Origin: Micromonospora sp. NBC_01740
GTDB lineage: Bacteria > Actinomycetota > Actinomycetes > Mycobacteriales > Micromonosporaceae
Direction: 5' to 3'
DNA length: 64,000 bases
Assembly: GCF_035920365.1 (NCBI RefSeq)
Contig: NZ_CP109150.1
Location: forward strand, 6,014,001-6,078,000
This document shows, one piece after another, positions 49,201-58,380 of this stretch. The translations under genes and the position numbers were made by a program. The number at the start of each line of letters is the position of its first letter. The first letter of the stretch is position 1. The notes below the pieces were generated by a model. That model was given only the letters and a program-made list of their open reading frames with translations. It had not been told where the DNA came from and ran no database searches.

Positions 49201-52200
49201 GACGCCGTACGCGCGGTGCTCGACGCGCAGGACGTGGCGCTCGCGCACGCCGTCGCCGACCACGACTTCGGCGCCGACGCGCCGCTGTTCGACTTCCTCT
49301 TCGTCCTCGACAACACGGACTTCTCCGCGCTGGCGCTGCCCGGCTGCGCGTCCCGGCCGGTCTGGCTGGCCCCGACCGAGGCCAAGTGCCCGCTCACCCT
49401 CTCGGTCGTCGCGCACGAGTCCGGCTTCGACTGCCTCTGGGAGTACGCCGACGAGCACTTCGACGCCGCCGACGTGGCCGCGGCGGCCGAGTTGTTCCGG
49501 CGCGGCCTGGACGCGTTGACCGGCACCGACCCGAGCACGCTGGCCGAGCTGGTGCGCCCCTACCGCCGCGGCCTGCCCGAGCCCGGCCGGGGTTCGCGTA
49601 CCCCGTCGGCCTTCCCCACCGTGGCCGAGGCCTTCGCCCGGCGGGTGCGGGCGGAGCCGACCGCAACCGCGCTGGTGGCCGGCGACCGTCGCCTCAGCTA
49701 CGCCGACCTCGACGCGTACGCCTCGGCGCTCGCCGCCGAACTGCTGCGGGACCATCCGGTCTCCACCGACGACCGGCATTGCGTCGCCCTGTTCTTCGAG
49801 CCGTCGGTGGAACACGTGGTGGCGCTGCTCTCGGCGGCCCGGCTCAACCTGACCGTCGTGCCGCTCGACCGGGCCTACCCGCCGGCGCTGCTGCGCCAGG
49901 TGCTGGGCCAGGTCGACCCGCTCTGCGTGCTGCTGGCGCCCGGCGACGAGCCCGCCCTCGACGTGATCGACGAGGGCGCTCATCCCCGGCACCCGGTGGT
50001 GCTGTCCCGGTCGGCCACGCCTGTCGCGCCGTCGTACGCCGGCCGCCCGCTCTACACGCTCTTCACCTCGGGCTCGACCGGCACGCCCAAGGGGGTGCAG
50101 GTCGGCGACGCCCTGCTGGTCAACCTCCTGCGCTGGCAGAGCGAGGCCGGCGGCCTGGCGGGCGCGGCGGCGACCCTGCAGTTCTCCATGCTCTCCTTCG
50201 ACGTGTCCTTCCAGGAGATCTTCGGCACGCTCTGCGGCGGCGGCACCCTGCACCTTCCCCGCCCCGGGCTCAGGCAGGACATGCCGGCCCTGCTGGCGCA
50301 CCTCGACGCCGCCGGCATCGAGCGGATCTTCCTGCCGTACGTCGCCCTGCAACTCCTCGCCGAGCACGGGGTCCGCCTCGGCCGGTACCCGTCCCGGCTG
50401 CGGGAGGTCGTCACCGCCGGCGAGCAGCTGATCTGCACCGACAGCATCCGCCGCTGGTTCGCCGGCCTGCCCGGTGCGCGCCTGTTCAACCATTACGGCC
50501 CGACCGAGACCCACGTGGTCAGCAGCCTCTGCCTCGACGGCGACCCGGCCACCTGGCCGACCCGCCCCGCCATCGGCCGCCCGGTCGCCAACACGTGGCT
50601 GCGGGTGGTGGACTCCGCCGACGAGGTGGTGCCGCCGGACTGCCCCGGGCAGCTGCTGATCGGCGGGGAACTGGTGGCGCCCTGCTACCTGGACGATCCG
50701 GCGCTCGACCGGGCCCGCTTCGTCGAGCTGCCCGGTGACGGCTGGTTCTTCCGCAGCGGCGACCAGGCCCGGTTCGACCGCGACGGTCTGCTGCACTACC
50801 TGGGCCGCGACGACCAGCAGGTGAAGGTGAGCGGGCACCGGCTGGAGCTGGGCCAGGTGGAGGCGGCCCTGCTGGCGCACCCGGCGGTCGTCAACGCCGT
50901 GGTGGTCCGCGACGATCCGCACCTGGTCGCCTGTCTGGAGCTGCGGGCGGATCCACCGTCGCCGGAGGAGCTGACCGGTCACCTGGCGGGGCTCCTGCCC
51001 GGGTACGTGCGGGTGGACCGGTTCCGGCGGCTGCCGGAGCTGCCGCGTACCGCCAGCGGGAAGCTGGACCGCCGCCGCGCGTTGACGGCACCGGGCGAGG
51101 AGCTGCGGCCGGGCGCCGCCGCGCCGGCGCCGGTCATGTCGGTCCTGGAGTCTCGGCTGGCCAAGCTCTTCGAGGAGGTCGTCGGGACGCCGATCGCACC
51201 CGACCGGCGCTTCTTCGACCAGGGCGCGGGCAGCCTCGACCTGATGCGCTTCCACCTGCGCTGCGCCGCCGAGGGGCTGCCGCTGAGCATCCCCGACCTC
51301 TTCGAGCACGTCACCATCCGCCGCCTCGCCCGGTTCCTCACCGAGCAACGGGCCACGGAGGCGGCGGTGGGCGCGCGGGACGGGGCCGTCGCTGGCCCGG
51401 CGGACGAGCCGGTCGCCGTGGTCGGGATGGCCGTCCGGCTGCCCGGCGCGGCCGACCTGGCCGCCTTCTGGGCGATGGTGGAGGCCGGCGACCGGGGCAT
51501 CGAGCACTTCGACGCCGCCGACGGCCTGGTCGGCGCCCGCAGCCAGCTGGCCGGGGTGCTCGGCTTCGACCCGGGGCACTTCGGCATCAGCCGCCAGGAG
51601 GCGCGGCTGATGGATCCGCAGCAGCGGCACCTGCTGATGAGCTGCGTCGAGGCGTTGGCGCACGCCGGCATCGCCGATCCCGCCGGGCAGCGGGTCGGCC
51701 TGCTCGCCAGCTGCGGCGAGAACACGTACTTCCAGACGATGCTGCGCGAAGCCGATCCGGCGCGGCTGCCGGACTCCTTCCAGTTGGCGCTGCACCACGA
51801 GAAGGACTTCCTGGCCACGAAGGTCGCCTACCACCTGCGGCTGACCGGTCCGGCCTTCACCGTGCAGGCGGCCTGCGCCAGCTCGCTGGTGGCGGTCCAC
51901 GTCGCGGCCGGGCTGCTGCGCCAGGGCGACAGCGACGTGATGCTGGTCGGCGGCGTGCTGGTGGACCCGCTGCTGACGGCCGGCTACCGCTACCAGCCGC
52001 AGCACATCTTCTCCCCGGACGGGCACTGCCGGCCGTTCAGCGACGACGCCGGCGGCACCGTCGGCGCCAGCGGGGTGGGCGTGGTCGTGCTCAAGCCCCT
52101 GCGGCTGGCCCGGCGCGACGGCGACACCGTCTACGCCGTGATCACCGGGTCGGCCGTCAACAACGACGGCGCGGAGAAGATCGGCTACGCCGCGCCGTCG

Positions 52201-55200
52201 GTCGCCGGCCAGCGTGAGGTGATCCGTACCGCGCTGCGCCGCAGCGGGCGTACCAGCGGCGACGTGGGCTACGTGGAGGCGCACGGCACCGGCACGGAGC
52301 TGGGCGATCCGGTGGAGGTGGCGGCGCTACGCCAGGCGTTCGACCTGGCCGGGTCCGGTCGCGTCGCGCTGGCCTCGGTGAAGAGCCAGATCGGTCATCT
52401 CGGCGCGGCGGCCGGGGTGGTCGGTCTGGTCCGCGCCGTGCTGGCCGTGCACCACGGGCTGATCCCGCCGAACGTCGACTTCCGTCGCCTCAATCCACGG
52501 CTGGGCCCCGACCCGGCCCCGTTCCACGTCCCCACGAAGGCCCGGCCCTGGCCCGTCGACCGGCCACGCGTGGCGGCGGTGAGCAGCTTCGGCATCGGCG
52601 GCACCAACGCCCACCTGGTCTGCGAGGCGGTCGCGCAGGTCGGCGCCGGCCCGGAGACTCCGCCGGTCCCCGGCGTACCGGTGGTGCTGCTCGCCAGCGG
52701 CAGCGCGGCCGGCCTGCGCGCCGACGCCGACCGCATCGCCGACTACCTGGCGGCCCGGCCCGAGGCCTACCACCGGGTGCTGCGCCACCTCCAGGCGGGC
52801 CGCACGCCGGGCAGGTGGCGGGCGGCGGCCGTCTGCGCCGACGCGGCCGCCGCCGTGGCCTGGCTGCGCACCGCGACCGCCGTCGAGGTCACCCCCGTCG
52901 AGGCGGCGCCCGTCGCGGTCACCGGCCCGGCCGGTACGCCACCGGCGGCCGACCTCGTCGCCGCCTGGCTGGCCGGTCGGCCGGTCCGGTGGCCGGCCGG
53001 TCCAGCGCAGCCGCCCTGGGACTTCCCCCCGCCGGCGTTCGTTCTCGTCGACCACGAGTTCGCCCGCGCCGCCCCGCCGGCCGGGTCGGCACCGCCGGCC
53101 GGGATGGCACCGCCCGCCGGGGCGGCGTCAGCCGGGGTGGCGTCGCCCGGGGCGGCGTCGCCCGGGGTGCCGGCGGCTGCCGGGGCGGCGCCGGCCGATC
53201 AGCCGTGGCCGGCGCGGCTGTCCGAGGCCGAGTGGTTGCACCAGCCGCACTGGGTGCGCTGGCGGCACGCGGGGGCCGACCCCGGTGCCCGCCGCCCGGA
53301 GACGCTCGTGGTCATGGCCGCGGAACCACCGCCGCCGGCCGCGCTCCGCGCCTTCGCGGCGTCCCACGCCCGGGTGGTCGCCGTCACCGCCGCGGACGGC
53401 TTCGCCCGGCTCGGACCGGACAGCTACCAGGCCGACCCGGCCGATCCCGAGTCGCTGGGCCGGCTGCTCGACGCGCTGACCGGTGCCGACGCCGGCTCGC
53501 CGGCCGCGCCCGGGCACGGCGGTGTCGACTGGCTCCACGCGCTGCCGCTGGCCGTCGACGGGCCGGTCGGCGCGGACGCGCTCGCCCACGCGTACCGGGC
53601 CTGCGTCGACACCCCGGCGGCGCTGCTGGCAGCCGTCGCCGCGCTGCCCCGCCGGCCCCGGCTGCGGGCCTGGTGGCTGTCGCAGCAGGCGCAACCCGTG
53701 CACGACGACGTACGCCGGCCGGAGCTGGGCCTGCTCGCCGGGGTCTGCGAGGTCGCACCCCAGGAGGGCGACGTCGCGAGCCACTGGGTGGACCTGCCGG
53801 GCCCCGATCCGGCCGACTGGGCGCCGGCGCTCGCGGCGCTGCTGGCGGAGGAGACACCACCCCGCCGACTCGCGCTGCGCGGGAGTTACTGGTGGGAGCA
53901 GGCGCTGCTGCCGGTCCGCCCGCCGGCCGCGCCGGCCACGCATCCGCTGCCGGCGGTGCCCGCCACGCGCGCGCTGCCGGCCGGACCGGCCGTGTACGTG
54001 GTCCTCGGCGGCACCGGCGGCATCGGGCGGAGCATCGCCGCCTGGCTGCTGGAGCAGGGCGACTGCCGGGTGGTCCTGCTGGCGCGGCGCGGGCCGCTGC
54101 CGGCCGGGTTGGCGCGCTGGGCCGACCGCGTCGACCTCGTCGAGGGCGACCTGGCCGAGGCCGGACCCGACGAACTGCTGGCCCGGCTCGACGCCCGGAC
54201 CCGACGGGTCGACGGGGTGGTCCACGCCGCGGGGATCGCGGCCGGCGGGCTGATCGGCCGGCGGGACGCGGCCGCGATGCGGCGGGCCACGGCCGGCAGG
54301 GCGTACGGCGCGCTGCTCGTGGAGCGGTTGGTCGCGCGCCACCGGCCGTCGTTCGTCGTCTACTGCTCGTCGATGTCGGCGCAGCTCGGCGGCGTCGGCC
54401 AGCTCGACTACGCCGCCACCAACGGACTGCTCGACGGCTTCGCCCGGCACCGGGCGGACGGGGCCGACACCACGCTGCGGATCTCCGTGGGCTGGGACGT
54501 CTGGAGCGAGGTGGGCCTGGCCCGGGACGCCCTGCCCACCGACGCCCGGCACCGGGCGCACCTGGCGGTCGGCCTCTCCGTGGACGAGGGGCGCCGGCTC
54601 TTCGCGCAGGCCCTGCGGCTGCGGCTGCCGCAGCTGCTCGTCTGCACCACCGCGCTGGACCGGGCGCGGGAGTTCTACGCGCCACTGGCCGGCCCGGCGG
54701 ACGCGACACCCGCCGTACTGCCCCGGTCGGCCGCCGAGCAGGTCGGCGAGTGGCTCTGCGACTGGCTGGGCGTCGACGCGCTCGACCCGGCCGCGTCCCT
54801 CTACGACCTGGGGGCCGACTCGCTGCTGCTGCTGGACCTGATCGACCGGGTCAAGGAGCGCTTCGGCGTCAGCCTCGGCCTGTCCCAGCTGAGCCACCGG
54901 GTGAGCCTGGCCGAGGTGCTGGGGCTCCTCGGCGAGCCGGTCCGCGCCGCCGACCCCGCCGACCCCGCCGTGGCGGTGGAGGTCTGGCAGGCGGGCCGGG
55001 GGCGTGCGGTGCTCTGCCTGGTCCATCCGGTCGGCGGCGACGTCCAGGCGTACCGGCCGCTGGTGTCGGCGCTCGATCCGGAGCTCACGGTCTGCGTCAT
55101 CGCCGATCCTGCGCTGGTGAGCCCCGGGCAGCCGGCCTGGTCGCTGGCGGAGCGGGCCGCGCGCTACCACGCCGCGCTACGGGACCGCTTCCCCCGCGAC

Positions 55201-55725
55201 GAGTGGCGCTGGCGGCTCGCCGGGTGGTCGTTCGGCGCCTGGGTGGCGCTCGGGATGGCGGCGGAGGCCGAGGCGGCCGGCCAGCCGGCGGACGAGCTGT
55301 ACCTGCTCGACCCGCCGCCGCCGGACGCCGCGCCGGCCTTCGAGGCGTACGACGAGGAGCGGCTCGCCGCGCTCTTCGCCCACGAGCTGGGGGCGGCGAC
55401 CGGCGCGAACACCGCGGCGACGGCGTACGCGAACGCGCTGGCGCGCTGCTGCCGGGCCAACCTGGCGAGCATGGCCCAGCACACCCTGCCCCGGCTGGCG
55501 GGGACGCCCGGGCGGCTCTGGCTCGCGGGCCGCCCGACGGCCGGGCTGCCGGCGCTCGGCGCGCCGCAGGAGCAGGCCCGCACGTGGCGGGGGCACCTGA
55601 CCGGGCTCGCCTGGCACCTCGTCGACACCACCCACTACGGCATCGTCGAGGCGCCGCACGTGGACATGGTGGCCGGGGCCATCAACGAGGCGGAGTTGGC
55701 CACCGACCCGAGGGCGGCGCGATGA
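46219..55725 (+). CDS. NRPS5/PKS hybrid: A-T-C-A-T-KS-KR-ACP-TE, lacking an acyltransferase
   Basis: A 3,168-residue hybrid. It starts directly with an adenylation domain (YTSGTTGRPKG, about 153; code D-A-F-F-L-G-V-T-F, branched-chain aliphatic type), then a repetitive linker and carrier (SGGDSLKAL, 583). Next: condensation (HHIAVDGWS, 816); adenylation (FTSGSTGTPKG, 1282; D-V-Q-F-V-A-H-V-V, Pro-type); carrier (QGAGSLDLM, 1665). The ketosynthase is at 1731-2141 with Cys in QAACASSLVAVH and His in EAHGTGTELGDP and KSQIGHLGAAAG. The ketoreductase is at about 2588-2815 (LGGTGGIGRSIA, QLDYAATNG). The ACP is YDLGADSLLLL (2862) and the thioesterase has GWSFGAW (3003). No malonyl-CoA acyltransferase is present between KS and KR. 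The absence of an N-terminal condensation domain suggests chain initiation here. The ATG overlaps the NRPS4 stop. Confidence 0.93.
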   Translation: MVQDPGLAHAVLAQASRTPEAVAVADGDRRLSYADLDAASAAVARSLRRAGTRPGQAVAVHLPRGWRLVCVMLGILRLGATVVPLDRQSPPARRDHMLRDSGAVAVVHGPEAPGDLPDGVRPLPAEALLAVDAPPAGDAEPEAAPAPVAFVFYTSGTTGRPKGVEVRDAGVLRLARPGYVALTPAARYASLANPAFDAISFEVWVPLLTGGCCVVLDDETVATPHLLDAALRRERIDTLFITVALFNAVVDERPHCFADAGQVLVGGEQLNARLIRRWYRDNPASRTRLHNVYGPTEATTFALCHPIPRDFDAEVVPIGRVLPGTDAHLVVDGERVAAPGEVAELYLGGAALAAGYRNLPEETTARFVRLPWLDGSAGRHYRTGDLVRADAAGRVEYVGRVDRQVKVRGFRVEPGEVERQVLAHPGVRQAYVCTRRDPVHGTNELLAYLVTAGDLSYAEFDRHLTATLPPYLRPHRVHRVGALPLTANGKVDADALLRRDDPPWRAGRDDPPGCGGRDDPPRRGGRDDPHPHDGREERHDPHPHDGRDGEPAEVAGTAWQRAVLGLAGEVLGVPDLRPDDRWIASGGDSLKALRLRFEIQRRWGAEVPQAVVLGGDLAELATAVATARTATGSPYPVPAPPSGARSAPATSEQQRLWLLQQRSPASTAYHVGLAFELRGRVDVDALRHALRRVVARHPALRTAFRATPEGLRQEVGDPYDPWREPTPTPASASDADGAGAGARADDWAGAGDRAGDGDWAGAGDGAGGGVGDGDWAGWRERARALFAASFDLGQPRMLRAYWLARDGGGVLLLHLHHIAVDGWSLDVLFRGLSAAYAAALAGTTEDEDEPAPTPLDYARWQAEWFARPAYRAQRDALRGHYADVTEVAAPLRPIRKHGGTGDHLLHTTIGPERRAALDRLGAELGLTRFPLLLTLFGWAVHGVTGRTHPRVASPVANRPVRDFEASVGMFANTVLLPLALAPAEELRAQLRRQADAVRAVLDAQDVALAHAVADHDFGADAPLFDFLFVLDNTDFSALALPGCASRPVWLAPTEAKCPLTLSVVAHESGFDCLWEYADEHFDAADVAAAAELFRRGLDALTGTDPSTLAELVRPYRRGLPEPGRGSRTPSAFPTVAEAFARRVRAEPTATALVAGDRRLSYADLDAYASALAAELLRDHPVSTDDRHCVALFFEPSVEHVVALLSAARLNLTVVPLDRAYPPALLRQVLGQVDPLCVLLAPGDEPALDVIDEGAHPRHPVVLSRSATPVAPSYAGRPLYTLFTSGSTGTPKGVQVGDALLVNLLRWQSEAGGLAGAAATLQFSMLSFDVSFQEIFGTLCGGGTLHLPRPGLRQDMPALLAHLDAAGIERIFLPYVALQLLAEHGVRLGRYPSRLREVVTAGEQLICTDSIRRWFAGLPGARLFNHYGPTETHVVSSLCLDGDPATWPTRPAIGRPVANTWLRVVDSADEVVPPDCPGQLLIGGELVAPCYLDDPALDRARFVELPGDGWFFRSGDQARFDRDGLLHYLGRDDQQVKVSGHRLELGQVEAALLAHPAVVNAVVVRDDPHLVACLELRADPPSPEELTGHLAGLLPGYVRVDRFRRLPELPRTASGKLDRRRALTAPGEELRPGAAAPAPVMSVLESRLAKLFEEVVGTPIAPDRRFFDQGAGSLDLMRFHLRCAAEGLPLSIPDLFEHVTIRRLARFLTEQRATEAAVGARDGAVAGPADEPVAVVGMAVRLPGAADLAAFWAMVEAGDRGIEHFDAADGLVGARSQLAGVLGFDPGHFGISRQEARLMDPQQRHLLMSCVEALAHAGIADPAGQRVGLLASCGENTYFQTMLREADPARLPDSFQLALHHEKDFLATKVAYHLRLTGPAFTVQAACASSLVAVHVAAGLLRQGDSDVMLVGGVLVDPLLTAGYRYQPQHIFSPDGHCRPFSDDAGGTVGASGVGVVVLKPLRLARRDGDTVYAVITGSAVNNDGAEKIGYAAPSVAGQREVIRTALRRSGRTSGDVGYVEAHGTGTELGDPVEVAALRQAFDLAGSGRVALASVKSQIGHLGAAAGVVGLVRAVLAVHHGLIPPNVDFRRLNPRLGPDPAPFHVPTKARPWPVDRPRVAAVSSFGIGGTNAHLVCEAVAQVGAGPETPPVPGVPVVLLASGSAAGLRADADRIADYLAARPEAYHRVLRHLQAGRTPGRWRAAAVCADAAAAVAWLRTATAVEVTPVEAAPVAVTGPAGTPPAADLVAAWLAGRPVRWPAGPAQPPWDFPPPAFVLVDHEFARAAPPAGSAPPAGMAPPAGAASAGVASPGAASPGVPAAAGAAPADQPWPARLSEAEWLHQPHWVRWRHAGADPGARRPETLVVMAAEPPPPAALRAFAASHARVVAVTAADGFARLGPDSYQADPADPESLGRLLDALTGADAGSPAAPGHGGVDWLHALPLAVDGPVGADALAHAYRACVDTPAALLAAVAALPRRPRLRAWWLSQQAQPVHDDVRRPELGLLAGVCEVAPQEGDVASHWVDLPGPDPADWAPALAALLAEETPPRRLALRGSYWWEQALLPVRPPAAPATHPLPAVPATRALPAGPAVYVVLGGTGGIGRSIAAWLLEQGDCRVVLLARRGPLPAGLARWADRVDLVEGDLAEAGPDELLARLDARTRRVDGVVHAAGIAAGGLIGRRDAAAMRRATAGRAYGALLVERLVARHRPSFVVYCSSMSAQLGGVGQLDYAATNGLLDGFARHRADGADTTLRISVGWDVWSEVGLARDALPTDARHRAHLAVGLSVDEGRRLFAQALRLRLPQLLVCTTALDRAREFYAPLAGPADATPAVLPRSAAEQVGEWLCDWLGVDALDPAASLYDLGADSLLLLDLIDRVKERFGVSLGLSQLSHRVSLAEVLGLLGEPVRAADPADPAVAVEVWQAGRGRAVLCLVHPVGGDVQAYRPLVSALDPELTVCVIADPALVSPGQPAWSLAERAARYHAALRDRFPRDEWRWRLAGWSFGAWVALGMAAEAEAAGQPADELYLLDPPPPDAAPAFEAYDEERLAALFAHELGAATGANTAATAYANALARCCRANLASMAQHTLPRLAGTPGRLWLAGRPTAGLPALGAPQEQARTWRGHLTGLAWHLVDTTHYGIVEAPHVDMVAGAINEAELATDPRAAR
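47798..47861 (+). repeat. Direct repeats in the NRPS5 A-T linker
   Basis: An exact 28-bp direct repeat (47798-47825 and 47834-47861) encodes DPHPHDGR-type units. It is preceded by three degenerate GRDDPP units from about 47718. The reading frame is kept. The tract lengthens the linker between the first adenylation domain and its carrier by about 45 residues. Confidence 0.8.
48388..48548 (+). repeat. Gly/Asp/Ala/Trp low-complexity insertion inside the NRPS5 condensation domain
   Basis: About 50 residues of repetitive sequence (units such as DDWAGAGDRAGDG and DGDWAGAGDG) interrupt the condensation domain between its first strand region and the FDLGQPRMLRAYW segment. A DNA unit of 36 bp is recognisable (GACTGGGCTGGGGCCGG at about 48454 and 48490, partial at 48538). 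The domain's HHxxxDG motif downstream is intact. Confidence 0.8.
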
Positions 55726-56777
55726 ATCCGTACCAGTCGTTGCCGTCGCGGTCGTTCTGGCGCACCGCCGTGGCCGAGCCGGAGATGCGGGACATCGGCG
55801 AGGTGTGGACGCCGAAGTTCGGCCTCGACCCGGACGATCCGGTCCTCACCGCCGGTTCCTGCTTCGCCCGCCACCTCGGTCCCGCCCTGCGCGACGAGGG
55901 GATGAACTGGCGTGAGGTCGAGCTGCCCCCGCCGGGGCTGACCGAGGCCGAGCGCCGGGCCCGCCACTACGGCGCGTTCTCCTTCCGCACCGGCACCATC
56001 TACACCGCCGCCACCCTGCGGCAGTGGCTGACCTGGGCGCTGACGGACGACCCCGGGCCCGACGAGGTCTGGTGCGAGGGCGACCGGTTCTTCGACCCGT
56101 ACCGCCCGTCGGTCGAACCCGACGGGTACGACTCGGCGGAGGCGACCCTGGCCGCCCGCCGGTCCACCCTGGCGGCGATGCGGGGGGCGGTCGCCGAGGC
56201 GGGCTGTCTCATCTTCACCCTCGGCCTGACCGAGGCCTGGCGCGACGTGCCGACCGGCACCGTCCACCCGGTCTGCCCCGGCACCGTCCGGGGCACCTTC
56301 GACGCCGGGCGGCACGTCTTCCACAACTTCACCGTGGCCGAGGTGCACCGGGACCTCGCCGCCGTCGTCGCGCTGCTGCGCGCCGCCAACCCCCGGCTGA
56401 CCGTCCTGCTGACCGTGTCGCCGGTGCCGCTCACCGCGACGGCGACCGGGGCGCACGCGTTGACCGCCACCACGTACTCCAAGTCGGTGCTGCGGGCCGC
56501 GGCGGGCCAGCTGGCCCAGGAGCACGAGCACGTCGACTACTTCCCCTCGTACGAGCTGATCACCAGTTTCCCGTTCCGGGGGGTCTTCTTCGCGCCGAAC
56601 CTGCGCGCCGTGACGCCGACGGGGGTCGCCTTCGTCATGCGCCACTTCTTCGACGCCCTCGAACGCGACAGGTCGGCGGGTCCGACCGCCACGGCGTCCG
56701 ACGCTCGCGCCGACGCCGCCGACGGAGGTGACCTCTACTGTGACGACGCCGTCCTCGACCACTACCGCGCCGGCTAG
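55722..56777 (+). CDS. GSCFA-family protein
   Basis: A 351-residue protein of the GSCFA family, named for the conserved motif seen here in VLTAGSCFARHLGPAL (about residue 43). Other conserved-looking blocks are IFTLGLTEAWRD and LLTVSPVPLTAT, and an SGNH-hydrolase-like fold is expected. Function in the family is poorly defined; acyl or glycan ester chemistry is only an inference. Its ATG overlaps the NRPS5 stop (ATGA), so it is part of the assembly-line operon. A cytoplasmic location is likely, since no signal peptide is visible. Confidence 0.85.
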   Translation: MNPYQSLPSRSFWRTAVAEPEMRDIGEVWTPKFGLDPDDPVLTAGSCFARHLGPALRDEGMNWREVELPPPGLTEAERRARHYGAFSFRTGTIYTAATLRQWLTWALTDDPGPDEVWCEGDRFFDPYRPSVEPDGYDSAEATLAARRSTLAAMRGAVAEAGCLIFTLGLTEAWRDVPTGTVHPVCPGTVRGTFDAGRHVFHNFTVAEVHRDLAAVVALLRAANPRLTVLLTVSPVPLTATATGAHALTATTYSKSVLRAAAGQLAQEHEHVDYFPSYELITSFPFRGVFFAPNLRAVTPTGVAFVMRHFFDALERDRSAGPTATASDARADAADGGDLYCDDAVLDHYRAG

Positions 56778-57435
56778 GTTCCTGTTGCTGGGCGACTCGC
56801 ACGCCGGGCCGATCGCCCGCGCGGCCACGGCGGCCGGGGTGCCCTTCGTCGGCGGGCCGGTCGGCTCGGGGCGCGACTTCAACGTCGGCTTCTTCGACGT
56901 CCGCGACGACGGCCTGGTGTTCCGGGACGCCGCCGTGCAGGAACGCCACCGCGGCTTCCTGGCCGAGCTGGGCGTGGCCGACGTCGGGCAGCTCGCCGTC
57001 CCGCTGGTCTCGACGTTCGGGCTCAGCGCCCACTTCTTCGCCACCACCGAGAACTGGCGGATCTACCGGGCGGGCGACGGCGCCTTCCCGGCGGGCTTCC
57101 TCGCCGGCGGGCTCTTCGACGACATCGTGCGCGCCATGGCCCGCGACGCGCTGGCCTTCTACCGCCACGCCCTCGACCTGGGGCTGCGCGTCCTCGCGGT
57201 GCTGCCGCCACAGCGGGTGCCGGGAATGTCCGACCCGCTGGTGTTCATGGCGGCCCAGGAGACGGTCCGCCGCGCGCTCGTCGCGCTCGGCGTGGAGATC
57301 GTGGACCTGCGGGCCCGGGTCACCGACGGCGCGGGCCGGCAGCGGGCCGCGTTCTGCGAGCCGGACGACCCGATCCACGGCAACCTCGCCTTCGGCCGGC
57401 TGATCGTGGCCGACCTGCTGGCCCGGGGGCTGTGA
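56740..57435 (+). CDS. SGNH-like protein of unknown function
   Basis: A 231-residue protein. Its N-terminal FLLLGDSHAGPIARAA resembles the GDS block of SGNH esterases/acyltransferases. The C-terminal FCEPDDPIHGNLAFGRLIV offers a D-x-x-H catalytic pair. Together with the preceding GSCFA protein this makes a tandem of two possibly related hydrolase-fold proteins. The GTG at 56740 is preferred over 56728, because GGAGGTGA lies nine bases upstream of it. The gene overlaps the GSCFA gene by 38 bases, so expression is coupled. Substrate unknown. Confidence 0.75.
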   Translation: MTTPSSTTTAPARFLLLGDSHAGPIARAATAAGVPFVGGPVGSGRDFNVGFFDVRDDGLVFRDAAVQERHRGFLAELGVADVGQLAVPLVSTFGLSAHFFATTENWRIYRAGDGAFPAGFLAGGLFDDIVRAMARDALAFYRHALDLGLRVLAVLPPQRVPGMSDPLVFMAAQETVRRALVALGVEIVDLRARVTDGAGRQRAAFCEPDDPIHGNLAFGRLIVADLLARGL

Positions 57436-57457
57436 CACCGAACCCAGGAGGGAACGA

Positions 57458-58333
57458 ATGGAAGAGCACGTCCTTGCCGCCGTCGAGCGGGCGACGACCC
57501 GCCCGCCGGAGCGCTACGACACCATCACCGTCCGACCGATCTCTCCGGTCATCGGCGCGGAGGTCTCCGGCCTCGACCTCGCCACCGAGCTGTCGGACGG
57601 GCAACTGGCCGAGGTCAGGCGCGCCTTCCTCGCCCACCATGTGCTGGTCTTCCGCGACCAGGTGCTCTCCGCCGAGGACCACAAGCGCTTCGCCGGCCTG
57701 TTCGGCGAGTTGCGCCGGCAGCCCCTCGCCGACCTCGACGGCGGCGACCCCGCCGTCCTCGAGATCAGCGCCGGCCGGGACTCGCGGTTCGTGGCCGGCG
57801 AGGACTGGCACACCGACGGCACCGCCGAGGCCGAGCCGTCGCTGGGCTCGATGCTCTACGTCACCAGGACGCCGGAGATCGGCGTCGGCGGCGACACCCT
57901 CTGGGCGAACATGCACCTGGCGTACGAGATGCTCTCCCCGCCGATGCGGGCCTTCCTCGACGGGCTGACCGCGATCCACGACGGCCTGATCCCGTGGCAG
58001 GGCCACACCCCGCCGCCGGAGTACGTCGTGCCGAAGAGCGAGCACCCGGTCGTCGTACGCCACCCGGAGACCGGCCGCAAGCTGCTCTTCGTCAACGCCG
58101 GCTTCACCTCGCACATCGTGCAGCTCTCCCGCCACGAGAGCCGGGCGCTGCTGGACATGCTCTTCGGCTGGGTCGCTCAGCAGCCGATCCTGAACTGCCG
58201 GGTGCGCTGGACGCCGAACACGCTGGTGTTCTGGGACAACCGCTGCACCCAGCACCACGCCGTCTGGGACTACTACCCGCACTCCCGCTACGGCCAGCGG
58301 GTGACCATCAACGGCAGCCGGCCGGTGGCGTAG
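57458..58333 (+). CDS. TauD/TfdA-family Fe(II)/2-oxoglutarate dioxygenase
   Basis: A 291-residue non-heme iron oxygenase. The facial triad is visible as HxD in EDWHTDGTAE (about residue 117) and the distal His in NRCTQHHAVWDYYP (about 264). The 2-oxoglutarate-binding Arg follows in HSRYGQRVTI. AGGAGGGAA precedes the ATG. In NRPS clusters such enzymes usually hydroxylate or desaturate an amino acid side chain; Arg, Pro or the aliphatic residue would be candidates here. It is the last gene before a convergent FAD monooxygenase. Confidence 0.92.
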   Translation: MEEHVLAAVERATTRPPERYDTITVRPISPVIGAEVSGLDLATELSDGQLAEVRRAFLAHHVLVFRDQVLSAEDHKRFAGLFGELRRQPLADLDGGDPAVLEISAGRDSRFVAGEDWHTDGTAEAEPSLGSMLYVTRTPEIGVGGDTLWANMHLAYEMLSPPMRAFLDGLTAIHDGLIPWQGHTPPPEYVVPKSEHPVVVRHPETGRKLLFVNAGFTSHIVQLSRHESRALLDMLFGWVAQQPILNCRVRWTPNTLVFWDNRCTQHHAVWDYYPHSRYGQRVTINGSRPVA

Positions 58334-58380
58334 CCGGTCGGGCCGACCCCGCGCTGACTCGGCGGCGGATCCGCTCGCCG

